From: Caldifarciminota bacterium
GTDB taxonomy: Bacteria; Hydrothermota; Tepidihabitantia; SM23-42
Direction of reading: 5' to 3'
Assembly (NCBI GenBank): GCA_020353055.1
Contig: CP070686.1
Location: 2,571,766 to 2,606,653 of the forward strand
DNA length: 34,888 nucleotides
Shown here: piece by piece, positions 25,301-32,880 of the stretch
Position numbering within the stretch: position 1 is the first letter of the stretch
Layout: the number at the start of each line of letters is the position of its first letter
Notes under the pieces: generated by a model
What the model saw: only the letters and a program-made list of their open reading frames with translations
What the model was told of the DNA's origin: nothing
The model's database searches: none
Position numbers and translations under genes: made by a program

Positions 25301-26197
25301 ACCGTAGAATATCAAATAATCCTGGGAATCAAAAACGCCATCTTCCTCGCCACTCACATAAACAGGTATTTCTATCAATGAATCCAGCGAATCGGGCATC
25401 GGCACGGTACGCGGCAGAGCGTCGAACGGAGCCGTATATATCTTCATGGTCCTTGGATCGAATTGATTTGGATCGAGACCCGCGTCACTTATTTCGGCGT
25501 GACCGATCCTGTACAGACCTGCTTCGTCAACCTCAATCTTGAACCATACAGAACCATCGAACGGATTGTATCGCGTCGGCTGGGGTATCCTCTGCCAATC
25601 CTTACACTGCTCATAATTTGCAATAGTCTGGCTATAGATAAGGTCATACGAGTCATCAAACGATCGTCTCGTTCTTGGCTGTCCCCTGAATTCGATGCTG
25701 ATCCTCATATTCTGTGAGACTTTGAGTTCTCTGGTCACAGGATTGTAACGGACAGGATTAATCCTTACGTCTACCGTGTATAGATCACGGAAATATCCTG
25801 GCTCAGAAACGCTAACCAGACTATCGGGGAAAAATCTGTTCTGCCTGTAAACATCGGCGCGGAATATCTCGCGGTCAGAAACCGGCTCCTCGTCGACGGC
25901 GACATAATATGCCGGGTCAATAACTACGTTCCTGTAAACAGTCTCGCTATGGCTGATCAACCTCACTTCCACATTACCATCTTGAGGAATGCCAATTTTA
26001 TAAAGCAACGACGGCACATTTGGCTCGCCCCTCTTACTGAGCCAGACAGCATCGGGAATCGAGTAATCTTCACGGCCCATCTGTTCAACCGTAAAACTGA
26101 TCTCAACACCGTTTGTTCCTAACTGTCTTATCGTCGTCGTACCCACGACAATAAACAGCAATAAAAAGCTAACCATCCAACTTCCTCGCTTCTTCAA
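22355..26197 (-). CDS. Gingipain-type (C25) cysteine peptidase with C-terminal sorting domain
   Basis: A 1280-residue secreted or surface peptidase. The N-terminus is a signal peptide ([18 protein letters not shown]). Residues to about 200 resemble the gingipain propeptide region. The peptidase core carries the catalytic His813 in LFYGHGN and Cys847 in [11 protein letters not shown], 34 residues apart, as in Rgp gingipains (33 apart). The last ~95 residues ([48 protein letters not shown]) form the FlgD-like/type-IX-secretion sorting domain. Translation from TTG 26197 supplies the basic n-region; ATG 26176 has a better ribosome-binding site (GAGGAA) but would leave an uncharged signal. The gene overlaps the Trm112-like gene by 29 bp. 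No type IX secretion component is in the window. Confidence 0.93.
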   Translation of the reverse strand: MKKRGSWMVSFLLLFIVVGTTTIRQLGTNGVEISFTVEQMGREDYSIPDAVWLSKRGEPNVPSLLYKIGIPQDGNVEVRLISHSETVYRNVVIDPAYYVAVDEEPVSDREIFRADVYRQNRFFPDSLVSVSEPGYFRDLYTVDVRINPVRYNPVTRELKVSQNMRISIEFRGQPRTRRSFDDSYDLIYSQTIANYEQCKDWQRIPQPTRYNPFDGSVWFKIEVDEAGLYRIGHAEISDAGLDPNQFDPRTMKIYTAPFDALPRTVPMPDSLDSLIEIPVYVSGEEDGVFDSQDYLIFYGYAASHFVPDSSIVWYENGYAIDNIYWFTFGGVEGKRMVQSDAAWNGSTPDTTVNAVAHNEIDIGNPSRSGTNWYWADVSPLTGNLGTAQITVGHPGAVGPGQVRIAMFTLDSANFWYRFTLDGSIFFSDTVSLAAYTHMPPAYLTGNGSLFGDSSVLVYDVIRLDGVSGSLSAFLNAVDINYERSASLGAPHHVLFETPQEYSVRYRGVGAQPFVLDVTDLDAPIRLSNMTIEGSTMRFSSSVDSFQMLHLSEFSFARSAELIAANPGRLRNQIDGCEYIMIVHEDFYNAIMPLVEYRSREYLTKVVVVDDIYDDFSFGRFDPLAIKHFLYYTMNNWSPYPKYVLLVGDATYDYKNNLGKENPPDFVPMYEYGTYLSGSAVFSDNDLYEGEYVNFGQGEAMCLGRITVRNRSEVRDFIDKLINYETGDITGHWTKRVILAADDEYAYGFENPTLHTGACERNSQRIPDSLYDFAKVYMISYPPLGAGTTEKGNAREAFIREFNKGGLLGLFYGHGNTHQLAHEVLFLSPYIGRINNGRKLPFFFFGSCNVGRFDDSDYECLGEEFVRIRSGAIGTMAATAGTYPHDNEVIGERLCRNITSPDTTLTMGECSVIARDGYWHQQYLLIGDPATKFRKMYHPMYLASSPDSVRPVDKLDVVADNSRYHLKAFVRDTTHIDKFDASTADRISEYVFRSVQVGASSWVDYGYYIDGKEVYVGYWDTDTATIITPRVSTTNLPVLKLSSIYGDRSGVLDSVRVFGSALPSTDAAGPDVVLYEGGRELKDGDWVDRKFTITGRVADSSGINLLYSIESTNGFYIYINSNLDSKVDLRDYFYYDKNSFTSGEFVVGIELPEAVDTLTINVVDNNFNQTVRRLILNTELYGQLEISDLLIYPNPVRTDDGLWFTFILSRSGIVQLKIFTIAGRLIKTIDNVSCVAGYNQIFWNGLDNFGDEISNGVYLVKAYVEADNSRDDVVEKFIIAR

Positions 26198-26339
26198 CTA
26201 ACATTATAGGTATATCTTCCTTCACTTTGTATGCCAGTCGACAATTGTGGCATATCAACTCTTCATTCTTCTTGTCGTACTCAAGTTCGCCCCGGCACTT
26301 GGGACAAACCAGTATGTCTAAGAGCTCTCTCTTGAGCAT
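26169..26339 (-). CDS. Trm112-family small zinc-binding protein (56 aa)
   Basis: Starts [20 protein letters not shown] and continues with [20 protein letters not shown], ending [13 protein letters not shown] and CHNC at residues 12-15 and 30-33 form the zinc knuckle, and DIPIML is the conserved end of bacterial Trm112/YcaR-like proteins, which support methyltransferases or are fused to glycosyl- or methyl-transfer enzymes. GAGGTTTT precedes the ATG. It overlaps the GT2 gene upstream by 22 bp and the C25 peptidase downstream by 29 bp, so all three are translationally linked. The position between a glycosyltransferase and a surface protein is notable. The partner enzyme is not known. Confidence 0.87.
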   Translation of the reverse strand: MLKRELLDILVCPKCRGELEYDKKNEELICHNCRLAYKVKEDIPIMLVEEARKLDG

Positions 26340-27787
26340 AAAACCTCCTGAGGTTCCAGAGCAAGAATCTTGTCCTTAACAGACATGAACCCCAAGCTGA
26401 GAAACCCGAAACTGTAGAAAAATAAAAATGGTATAAGTATCAATTGCACGTTGACGATGACATATATGAGTGCCGCGAATACATATGTGCCGATCAGAAT
26501 TTCGATTATAGGAATTATTGACTTGGAATCCACTCTGTATCCTTTCGACTCGCCCCCGCATTTAGGCGTTCTCCGAAAAACATTCTTACGGTTGAGCCAG
26601 CCCTCAAAGATGGCGAGTGAATTTGAAACGGAAAGTCCCATGCTGTAGGATATTACGCCAGCGATAAAAGGTATCCGCCGCCGGTAATCCGGATACAGTT
26701 CGCGCTGAGAAAGGAAGTAGAGATACGGATATCCAAGCGCACCAATCGTAAAAAACGATGCAAAGATGAAATACCCATTCGCTACGATGTTCTCGACTTT
26801 GAAATAGACAATCACGGGCGAAAATAACGCCAATCCAAGCAGCGCTAGAAAATTGATATGACACGTTAGATGCACAAACGCTTCGTACTTGGCGATCTTC
26901 CCCATTCTTGCACGGAGCACTTGAGATAGCAGCTTGCGCGCGACCTGAATAGTACCTTTTGCCCAGCGGTTCTGCTGTATTTTGAAACTCTCGGCGCTTG
27001 CCGGCAGTTCGCCAAGAACCGAAAAATCATCACGGAACCTTATCTGCCAGCCGCGCAGCTGAACTCGATAAGACAAATCAAGATCCTCGGCAAGGGTGTC
27101 ACTATGCCATCCGCCTGCATCTGCGATCGCTTCTTTGCGCCATATCCCACATGTCCCGTTGAAGTTTATGAAGAACCCGGCGTGAAATCTGAGTCGTTGT
27201 TCCATGGCAAAATGGTTGTCCAAACCGATTGCCTGAGCACGGGTTAGTAGCGAATCATCGTGATTGAGGTGTGCCCATCGAGATTGAACACCGGCGACCA
27301 CTGGAGAATCAAATTCCGGTAACAACTCTTTGAGAAAATTCGGGGACGGTACAAAATCTGCATCGAATATTGCAATGAAATCACCTTTTGCAGTGGCCAG
27401 ACCATGCTGTAATGCACCAGCCTTGTATCCTTCACGTGAACCACGGCGGACATGATGAATGTTGAAATGCCTTTTTCGATACTCACTGACCAGACGTGCT
27501 GCAATATCACTCGTCTCATCGTTCGAATCGTCGAGCACTTGAATTTCGAGCTTGCTTTTTGGGTAATCGAGCTCAATCACACTCTTGAGAAGTCTATGTA
27601 CGACGAATTTCTCGTTATATATCGGCAGCTGTACCGTCACCCGTGGGTATTTGATCAATCTCTTTATCTTTCGCCTTCGACGGTGCCTGAACCGGTAATA
27701 AAAATAAATTAGTACGAATGAATGCATCGAATAAAAAAAGAGCACAACAAGTAAAATGGTGTATAGTGTAAGTATTGTACTAATCAA
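26318..27787 (-). CDS. Family 2 glycosyltransferase, membrane-bound processive type (cellulose-synthase-like)
   Basis: A 489-residue inner-membrane enzyme that should polymerise or transfer sugars from a nucleotide donor. It has an N-terminal hydrophobic helix (1-30) and a cytosolic catalytic domain with VQLPIYNE at 52-59, the first Asp pair D86/D87, DAD at 142-144, LAEDLDLS at 232-239 (TED-type base) and QQNRW at 271-275. At least four hydrophobic segments follow, at about 305-325, 335-355, 380-400 and 430-475. This resembles CESA-like beta-glycan or mannan synthases rather than lipid-linked GT2 enzymes. The TTG start overlaps the preceding stop (TTGA), with GGAG upstream. It could build an exopolysaccharide, or glycolipid groups for the neighbouring surface proteins. 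Confidence 0.9.
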   Translation of the reverse strand: MISTILTLYTILLVVLFFYSMHSFVLIYFYYRFRHRRRRKIKRLIKYPRVTVQLPIYNEKFVVHRLLKSVIELDYPKSKLEIQVLDDSNDETSDIAARLVSEYRKRHFNIHHVRRGSREGYKAGALQHGLATAKGDFIAIFDADFVPSPNFLKELLPEFDSPVVAGVQSRWAHLNHDDSLLTRAQAIGLDNHFAMEQRLRFHAGFFINFNGTCGIWRKEAIADAGGWHSDTLAEDLDLSYRVQLRGWQIRFRDDFSVLGELPASAESFKIQQNRWAKGTIQVARKLLSQVLRARMGKIAKYEAFVHLTCHINFLALLGLALFSPVIVYFKVENIVANGYFIFASFFTIGALGYPYLYFLSQRELYPDYRRRIPFIAGVISYSMGLSVSNSLAIFEGWLNRKNVFRRTPKCGGESKGYRVDSKSIIPIIEILIGTYVFAALIYVIVNVQLILIPFLFFYSFGFLSLGFMSVKDKILALEPQEVLCSRESS

Positions 27788-28989
27788 CGGAATTCTCCGC
27801 CATAAGATTTCACTTCCAATCCACCCAACGGCTGTAGAATATAAGCCCGCAGGATTTCCATTTCGTTATATTGCATTTCGGGATACAGGTTTATTCTATC
27901 CGACTTTCTTAAGGTGTCAAGAGTGGCGGTTGCCACCAGAAGACTGTCCACCTCGATGGCAACCATGCGCGGCAGAGTGCTTTTTTGCCTCAATTTGAGA
28001 GAAATATATGGCGCAGAACTGCCGTCAAAGTCGATTTTCACCTCCCTGATGTCACGCTCGGTCAGCAAGATTTTGGTCAGGAAAAGTGGCTTGTACACAT
28101 CACCCATCAAATAACCAGTCTTGGTCGCCTCCTGCTGCTTCTCGGCAACGGCATAAACAACCATACCACCCGGTCTTAGCATTGCACCGGCATCTTCGAT
28201 TGCATAGTGAAGGGGAAGCCTGAGCAAGAAACCCTCGTCATTCTTCTCCAATCGATAGTCTACAGAAAGTATATCCAGCCGCTTCTCCAATGAACCATAG
28301 TCAACGCGTGATTCAGAATTTGGTTTTATCAAATATTCCCGCTTCTCCTTCACCGGCGATTTTATGCTCTTGTTGGAATTGTAGCCAAAGAGTTGTGCGG
28401 TCCAGTAGGTCGACGAATCAGGCAGACCTGCCCAGATGAAATCAGGCAGGAAGTTCTTCGGAGAAATAGTAACCAATCCGACCATTTCCTTACGCCGCTC
28501 AGGAGACAAAAAGGGAATGTTAGCTTTGAACCGATACGTATAGCCTTCAGCACTGCCTTCATATTCAAATTTATCCGTAATTAGGATCCGCTTTATTTGA
28601 GTGAATATGTCTGATTCTTCCCCCCGTGAAATTCGTTCCCAATCACTGCCCTTTCTCAAATACTCCACATCTCCCAAGCCAACATACTCGAAGTCCTGCT
28701 CACCCGCTTGACCGTACCACGTACCTGAAACGTTCTCCCCCTCACCAATAACACAGTAACCGGTCGCATCGACCCGCACGAATCTGAGCTTCGCTTCGTA
28801 CCGGTAACTGAACGATCTCTGACGCGCGAAATTCGCAACCCACTGATCAATGTCCTTCTCAGGGTTCGGTACGTACTTTGTGTACTGCACACAACCAAAC
28901 CACGTTCCTAGCAGCGAACCGAAACAACATACAAAAGCCGCTATCCACCTGTTCGAAAAGAATCTTCCTGAACGGAATCCCCAAAGCAT
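27784..28989 (-). CDS. Secreted or membrane-anchored protein with SecD-head-like C-terminal region
   Basis: A 401-residue envelope protein. The hydrophobic N-terminus (WIAAFVCCFGSLLGTWFGC) may be a lipoprotein signal with Cys33, though the lipobox is atypical. Residues about 40-240 resemble an outer-membrane lipid-binding (LolA-like) fold only loosely. From about 255 the pattern matches the SecD P1 head: EKRLDILSVDYRLEKNDEGF, then LRLPLHYAIEDAGAMLRPGG, then LTERDIREVKIDFDG, PYISLKLRQKS, MVAIEVDSLLV. The transmembrane part of SecD is absent. ATG 28989 is preferred to TTG 28995 because a -10 box lies 5 nt upstream of it. First gene of the envelope operon. Confidence 0.75.
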   Translation of the reverse strand: MLWGFRSGRFFSNRWIAAFVCCFGSLLGTWFGCVQYTKYVPNPEKDIDQWVANFARQRSFSYRYEAKLRFVRVDATGYCVIGEGENVSGTWYGQAGEQDFEYVGLGDVEYLRKGSDWERISRGEESDIFTQIKRILITDKFEYEGSAEGYTYRFKANIPFLSPERRKEMVGLVTISPKNFLPDFIWAGLPDSSTYWTAQLFGYNSNKSIKSPVKEKREYLIKPNSESRVDYGSLEKRLDILSVDYRLEKNDEGFLLRLPLHYAIEDAGAMLRPGGMVVYAVAEKQQEATKTGYLMGDVYKPLFLTKILLTERDIREVKIDFDGSSAPYISLKLRQKSTLPRMVAIEVDSLLVATATLDTLRKSDRINLYPEMQYNEMEILRAYILQPLGGLEVKSYGGEFR

Positions 28990-28994
28990 TAACA

Positions 28995-29022
28995 ATACTA
29001 TCGCTATTTACCCAAAAATCAA
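28995..29022 (-). promoter_or_regulatory. Leaderless-type promoter of the envelope operon
   Basis: Minus strand TTGATT (29022-29017), 16-bp spacer, TAGTAT (29000-28995), then exactly 5 nt (TGTTA) and ATG at 28989. Hexamers match consensus at four of six positions each, so the case rests on the spacing shared with 32532 and 34766. No ribosome-binding site precedes the ATG. Confidence 0.45.
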
Positions 29023-29058
29023 GTACCACTTCCGATGGCTCACGGTACAAAACACCTC

Positions 29059-29139
29059 GTTAATTCCGTTAATCTCGGGGATACCGCTAATATCGTTTAT
29101 ACCGTCGATCCCTCTACTATCGCTATTCCCGCCAATGAC
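29059..29139 (+). repeat. Tandem 9-bp array (GYTAATNNC type), 9 units
   Basis: Nine uninterrupted 9-bp units fill 81 bp: GTTAATTCC, GTTAATCTC, GGGGATACC, GCTAATATC, GTTTATACC, GTCGATCCC, TCTACTATC, GCTATTCCC, GCCAATGAC. Eight begin with G and all end with C. It ends about 37 bp upstream of the -35 box of the minus-strand promoter at 28995-29022. The first two and last two units match the 10432 array closely, so the two are copies with different unit numbers. The remainder of this gap up to 29274 shows no gene. Confidence 0.8.
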
Positions 29140-29274
29140 ACAGCAACAGAATCTTCCCCCACCCGAAGAACCGTTTCTTCGCACCAATACGGCTCACGAA
29201 AAACGAGTACCACACTTATCGCATTTCGTAACCGATCAACGCAGAGCGATATTTGAGTTTGTGTATGTTCTATT

Positions 29275-30294
29275 TCAGAAGCGAGACATTGCCCAACGGG
29301 CGGTTTGCGCCAGCACTGCATCATTATCTTTTGAATACTCATCGAGTAGCGGCAATGTGCTTCTATCACCGATGTTGCCGAGAGCAACCAGTGCATTTCT
29401 CTTAATGGCCTTGAAGTTAATCCAGTTTGCAGCCATCTGATTACGTGCATACTTACGGCGGTATTCTTTCTGTGACATCGACAATATGCCTCGAAGTGAT
29501 ACCGCCGGTCCAACATAGCCGATCTCTGTCCGCGGCGGTTGGGGCTTGACATTTTGATTGATCGGACATCTATCCTGGCAATCCGTACACCCATATAAGC
29601 GATTACCCCACACCTTGGCGATTTCATCTGGCAGTATGCCATACCAATTTGTGAGCGCCTGGATACATCTACGCCGATCAATGATATACGGTTCTATGAT
29701 CGCATCAGTTGGACATGCATCAATGCAGATGGTGCAATCCGCACAATCACCTGTGTCTGGAGAATCGGGGTGGATTTCGATATCGGTGATTATTTCACCG
29801 AGCACGATCCATGAACCAAAGTGCTGGTTTATGATGATACTATGCTTACCGTAATACCCAATACCGCTGCGCTGGGCGACCGGCTTCTCGGCAATATTAC
29901 CATTTGAGTATACTACACAACTCGCCATATATTTCTCTTTCAGAACTGCAGCCAGTAGTTCCAGACGCTCTTTTAGATCCGAGTAATGATTACGCCAGCT
30001 GTAACGGGCAATCAACCCTTGCGGGTCGCCTGCTGAATCCAGGTCTGCACATTCTCCAGTCAGGTAGCATTGACAAGCGGCGATGATAGACCGCGCCTTG
30101 GGTAGAGCAGTCCCGACGTCGCAGAAATCATCAATGTTCCTAAGGTGCCAGTGCTCGCTTTCGAGGTAAAAACCTGCGCGTATCTGTTGCTTTATTCGTG
30201 CCGCAGCATCCTGTAATGGCTGTGCAGTGGTGATTTTGATTTCGTCGATACCGAAATCTAGCCCAATGTCTCTTACTATTCGGGCATCAATCAC
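29275..30294 (-). CDS. QueG-like Fe-S protein (epoxyqueuosine reductase family, probably a paralogue)
   Basis: A 339-residue soluble protein with the QueG layout: DUF1730 domain (about 1-170; GIGYYGKHSIIINQ, GSWIVLGEI), two [4Fe-4S] motifs (CADCTICIDACP with C184/C187/C190/C194, then C210 and CTDCQDRCP with C236/C239/C243) and a HEAT-like C-terminal repeat (NALVALGNIGDRSTLPLLDE). True QueG reduces epoxyqueuosine in tRNA with cobalamin and uses an Asp in the VDSAPxxEK segment; here the aligned residue is Ser130 (VYSNGNIAEK). That change argues for a related reductase rather than QueG itself. GTG 30294 starts 18 bp after the stop of the small membrane protein gene and lacks a clear ribosome-binding site. 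Confidence 0.85.
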   Translation of the reverse strand: MIDARIVRDIGLDFGIDEIKITTAQPLQDAAARIKQQIRAGFYLESEHWHLRNIDDFCDVGTALPKARSIIAACQCYLTGECADLDSAGDPQGLIARYSWRNHYSDLKERLELLAAVLKEKYMASCVVYSNGNIAEKPVAQRSGIGYYGKHSIIINQHFGSWIVLGEIITDIEIHPDSPDTGDCADCTICIDACPTDAIIEPYIIDRRRCIQALTNWYGILPDEIAKVWGNRLYGCTDCQDRCPINQNVKPQPPRTEIGYVGPAVSLRGILSMSQKEYRRKYARNQMAANWINFKAIKRNALVALGNIGDRSTLPLLDEYSKDNDAVLAQTARWAMSRF

Positions 30295-30312
30295 AGTGAT
30301 GGATTACTGAAT

Positions 30313-30534
30313 CTACTTAAGTAATATTCCCAAGGGGAAGAACACAAGATAACCAACGATCAGAAGGATCGGCGCGAGAACGATATCACCAGCGGCCAAT
30401 AGAATAAAGCCGATCACAACAAGAACCAACCCGATCCCGAAGAAAATTGTATTTTTCCGCGAGAACTTGACGGTGGCAAGAGCTTCTTCCTTTTTTGCCG
30501 GTTTTTCTTTCTTGGTTTTCTTCTTCTTTGCCAT
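30313..30534 (-). CDS. Small two-helix membrane protein, DUF3098-like
   Basis: A 73-residue protein with a very basic N-terminus (MAKKKKTKKEKPAKKEE), then KFSRKNTIFFGIGLVLVVIG and APILLIVGYLVFFPLGILLK, two hydrophobic helices separated by a short AAGD turn. The F-x-K-N-y/t-I-I-f-G-i-G pattern resembles DUF3098 proteins of Bacteroidetes and relatives, whose function is unknown. AAGGAG lies 7 nt before the ATG. An imperfect palindrome (30552-30574) occupies its 5' side. Confidence 0.78.
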   Translation of the reverse strand: MAKKKKTKKEKPAKKEEALATVKFSRKNTIFFGIGLVLVVIGFILLAAGDIVLAPILLIVGYLVFFPLGILLK

Positions 30535-30551
30535 CTCTTACTCCTTAGTTT

Positions 30552-30574
30552 CCCCGATATCCGGATCTTCGGGG
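30552..30574. promoter_or_regulatory. 23-bp imperfect palindrome upstream of the DUF3098-like gene
   Basis: CCCCGA and TCGGGG enclose an inner ATCCGGAT palindrome. It lies between the lipoprotein gene stop (30602) and the ribosome-binding site of the next gene. It could be an RNA hairpin or a dimeric protein operator. No U-run follows, so a terminator is unlikely. Confidence 0.4.
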
Positions 30575-30601
30575 GCCCGCAATAATTCAGCCAACATCGG
30601 A

Positions 30602-32254
30602 CTAGCCTCCGCCTCTCCTGATATCTGCAAGCTTGATGAATTCTCCATCTTCTATCTGGTAGACACTCAGGATTTCGGTACCTCTCAGTGTTTCGCCGAT
30701 TAAACGTGGCAGATTTGAACGTTGATAATTGCTGATCGTTCTCAGCTGCAGCAACATGGTGTAGAACCGCGCCGTGAATTCATTAACCGGGAGCCTCGCG
30801 GATTCAAGCTGTCTGGAAACCGTCACATCGATGGCAGATGGTGCGACAAAAACCGAGCCTTCCACATATTTCTCACCAAGACGCGGGACTCTCTCGCTGT
30901 GGAATGCATCGGTACCGAGAAGGGTTATATCATCAAGACCATAATAGGCGACTTGGGGCGCTGCGTTAATGATCATATCTGTGTCCATTGCAAGAAATAG
31001 GGCGCCGGGTTCTTTTTCCTTAATCGCCTCTAACTCCCTCTTTATGGTTATTGAATCCGTCGGAAAACTGACCATGGCAACAACCTCGCGGTTGTTTCTC
31101 ACCACTTCCTGCGCAAACGACTGAGCAGTACTTCGATGATGGCTTTCTTCGGGATACAAAACCGCAAAGCGGTTCAACCCCATATCATAAGCGCTGTAAC
31201 GTGCCACCATCCGTGCTTGGTCCTCATGGGATTGACCTTGTGTAAAGACGAGAGGGATTGTGGCAAAACGTCCTTCCGTACTCATCGGCAGGATGAGCGG
31301 AATCGCTTTTCCATAGGCGAAACCGCACAATGTGAATGCCTCGAACGAGCTTACCGGAGCGATCAAAAAATCCACGCCCAGGTCTTCTACCAACCTTGCC
31401 GCCGCCAGTGTTGCATCTATCGGGTCAGATTTAGTATCAAGAACGTGAAGCGAGAAAGGAAGCATTTTGTTTCTTTCAAATGTTCTTACTACGCTGAGCA
31501 AATTCTGCCCGATGTTCGAAAACTTGCCGGTGAGCGGCAGCAGGATACCTGCTCTGCCAGTGGCTTCACCCAGGCTGATGAATCTTTTGTATTCCTCCGC
31601 TTCGTAGAGATACCTGGTTTCCGGAAAACGCCTCATCAGTAAGTTGAAGTCACGCTCTGCATCCTCTTTTCTACCCTTTTGTGCTTCGGCTTGGGCAAGG
31701 TGATAGAGGATATGTTCATCGATTTCCTCAGCCATATATATCCGGTGTAGCTTTTCGAGTTCGCCGATCGAAAGCTCGGGAAGCATCTCCAGTATACGTT
31801 CGAAAGCTTTCTGCCTGCCCGATGAATCTTCAGCCTGGACGTAGTACTTTGTCAGGTAATATGTAGCTTCGTAGTCCTCGTTAAGATGGAAATAAGATTC
31901 ACCAACCAAGGACATTGAATTAAGATAATATTTCGAATTCGGAAATTCCTTCAGGTATTTCTCTCCGAAGTTAACTGCATTCTTGAACCGGGCCAATTTA
32001 TATTGACAAAATGCGCCGAGGTACAGCGCTGGCTCATAGGATTCGGTTCCGGTGTATTTGGTTACGATCTCTTCGAAGGCAATAAGTGCGTTGCTGTAAT
32101 CCTTACGCTTGAAATAGTCATTGCCCCGTTCAAAAGCCACGGCAGCGCGTTCCGCTGCTCTTTCTGAATCAAGGTCAGTTGCGCCCTTTGGTCTAATGTA
32201 AGCGCAATTTAAGGTTAGAAACCCGATGAATGCAAGAAATATCAACTTTTTCAT
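30602..32254 (-). CDS. Lipoprotein with TPR repeats and a periplasmic-binding (LpoA/Leu-binding-type) domain
   Basis: A 550-residue exported protein. The signal MKKLIFLAFIGFLTLNC gives Cys17 as probable lipid attachment site (the lipobox TLNC is slightly atypical). Residues about 25-220 are TPR-like helical repeats (ERGNDYFKRKDYSNALIAFE, EPALYLGAFCQYKLARFKNA, then FPNSKYYLNSMSLVGESYFH). From about 220 a type I periplasmic-binding fold follows (GRAGILLPLTGKFSNIGQNL, FLIAPVSSFEAF, ITLLGTDAFHSERVP). This order matches penicillin-binding-protein activator LpoA, suggesting a role in wall synthesis, or a ligand sensor. GAGGA precedes the chosen ATG; the in-frame extension to 32302 would delay the signal peptide and include the promoter. 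Confidence 0.88.
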   Translation of the reverse strand: MKKLIFLAFIGFLTLNCAYIRPKGATDLDSERAAERAAVAFERGNDYFKRKDYSNALIAFEEIVTKYTGTESYEPALYLGAFCQYKLARFKNAVNFGEKYLKEFPNSKYYLNSMSLVGESYFHLNEDYEATYYLTKYYVQAEDSSGRQKAFERILEMLPELSIGELEKLHRIYMAEEIDEHILYHLAQAEAQKGRKEDAERDFNLLMRRFPETRYLYEAEEYKRFISLGEATGRAGILLPLTGKFSNIGQNLLSVVRTFERNKMLPFSLHVLDTKSDPIDATLAAARLVEDLGVDFLIAPVSSFEAFTLCGFAYGKAIPLILPMSTEGRFATIPLVFTQGQSHEDQARMVARYSAYDMGLNRFAVLYPEESHHRSTAQSFAQEVVRNNREVVAMVSFPTDSITIKRELEAIKEKEPGALFLAMDTDMIINAAPQVAYYGLDDITLLGTDAFHSERVPRLGEKYVEGSVFVAPSAIDVTVSRQLESARLPVNEFTARFYTMLLQLRTISNYQRSNLPRLIGETLRGTEILSVYQIEDGEFIKLADIRRGGG

Positions 32255-32261
32255 TTCCTCA

Positions 32262-32289
32262 ATATTAATCAAAAAAAATGCCGTGTCAA
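32262..32289 (-). promoter_or_regulatory. Promoter candidate of the TPR lipoprotein gene
   Basis: Minus strand perfect TTGACA (32289-32284), 16-bp spacer, TAATAT (32267-32262), then 7 nt to ATG 32254. Transcription would start at about the start codon, so the GAGGA before it might not be transcribed. The -10 match is modest. Confidence 0.4.
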
Positions 32290-32322
32290 CTGGCAAGCCC
32301 ACATACCAAACTTACAAAAGAC

Positions 32323-32385
32323 GTTGATATCGTTAATTTGGCTAATCCCGTTACTGTCATCGGCTTCGTTAATTTCGCATTTCGC
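32323..32385 (+). repeat. Tandem 9-bp array (GYTAATNNC type), about 7 units, degenerate beyond
   Basis: Units GTTGATATC, GTTAATTTG, GCTAATCCC, GTTACTGTC, ATCGGCTTC, GTTAATTTC, GCATTTCGC, with weaker continuation (GCTAGTTATCAC, GCAATCTAC, GGTAATCTA) to about 32430. It lies 33 bp upstream of the -35 box of the minus-strand lipoprotein gene, within the 311-bp divergent intergenic region 32255-32565. No gene is visible in that region. Confidence 0.65.
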
Positions 32386-32531
32386 CCGCTAGTTATCACT
32401 GCAATCTACTTATCAATCACGGTAATCTATTTACGGACCAATGTAGTTCTGCAATTTGCATTGTTGAGATAGCGGTATTAACGAACCGAATGAGAATGGC
32501 AGAAGTGGCAATCGTCCCGATGAAAGAGTTC

Positions 32532-32560
32532 TTGACTTTTCGCACCCATATTCATATAAT
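32532..32560 (+). promoter_or_regulatory. Leaderless-type promoter of the DUF1844 gene
   Basis: TTGACT (32532-32537), optimal 17-bp spacer, perfect TATAAT (32555-32560), then 5 nt (CCCAC) and ATG 32566. Transcription should begin at or within the start codon; no ribosome-binding site fits. Confidence 0.65.
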
Positions 32561-32565
32561 CCCAC

Positions 32566-32880
32566 ATGCAGGAAAAAAACAGTGAAAAAGAAAAAAATGA
32601 TGCGCAGCATGAAGAGCCAAAACTGCTCGACCAGCCAATAAAGGCAAAAGAGATCATCTACATGATGATTCTCTCCCTGGAAGGCAAAGCCTGGGCATAT
32701 CTTGATAAAGTAGCACATGCGGAAACTCAAAAACACCAAAAAGATACGGGTGAAGCAAAAGTTGCTATCGACGCAATTGAAGCACTATTCAGTGTCATCG
32801 AACCAGGCCTCGAAGCGGCCGAGAAAAACGATATTCAGGTACGCCTGACCAATCTTAGACTGAATTTTGCCAAAGAATAG
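32566..32880 (+). CDS. DUF1844 family protein
   Basis: A 104-residue cytosolic protein. A charged, probably disordered N-terminus (QEKNSEKEKNDAQHEE) precedes a helical domain with MMILSLEGKAWAYLDKVAHA and AKVAIDAIEALFSVIEPGLE, ending LTNLRLNFAKE, which follows the DUF1844 pattern (first helix with sLe..A...LGk, second with A...Id.L..l..kt, then L..LR..f). Function is unknown. The gene appears to be leaderless, and its end overlaps the start of the DUF2723 gene by 14 bp. Confidence 0.82.
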   Translation: MQEKNSEKEKNDAQHEEPKLLDQPIKAKEIIYMMILSLEGKAWAYLDKVAHAETQKHQKDTGEAKVAIDAIEALFSVIEPGLEAAEKNDIQVRLTNLRLNFAKE

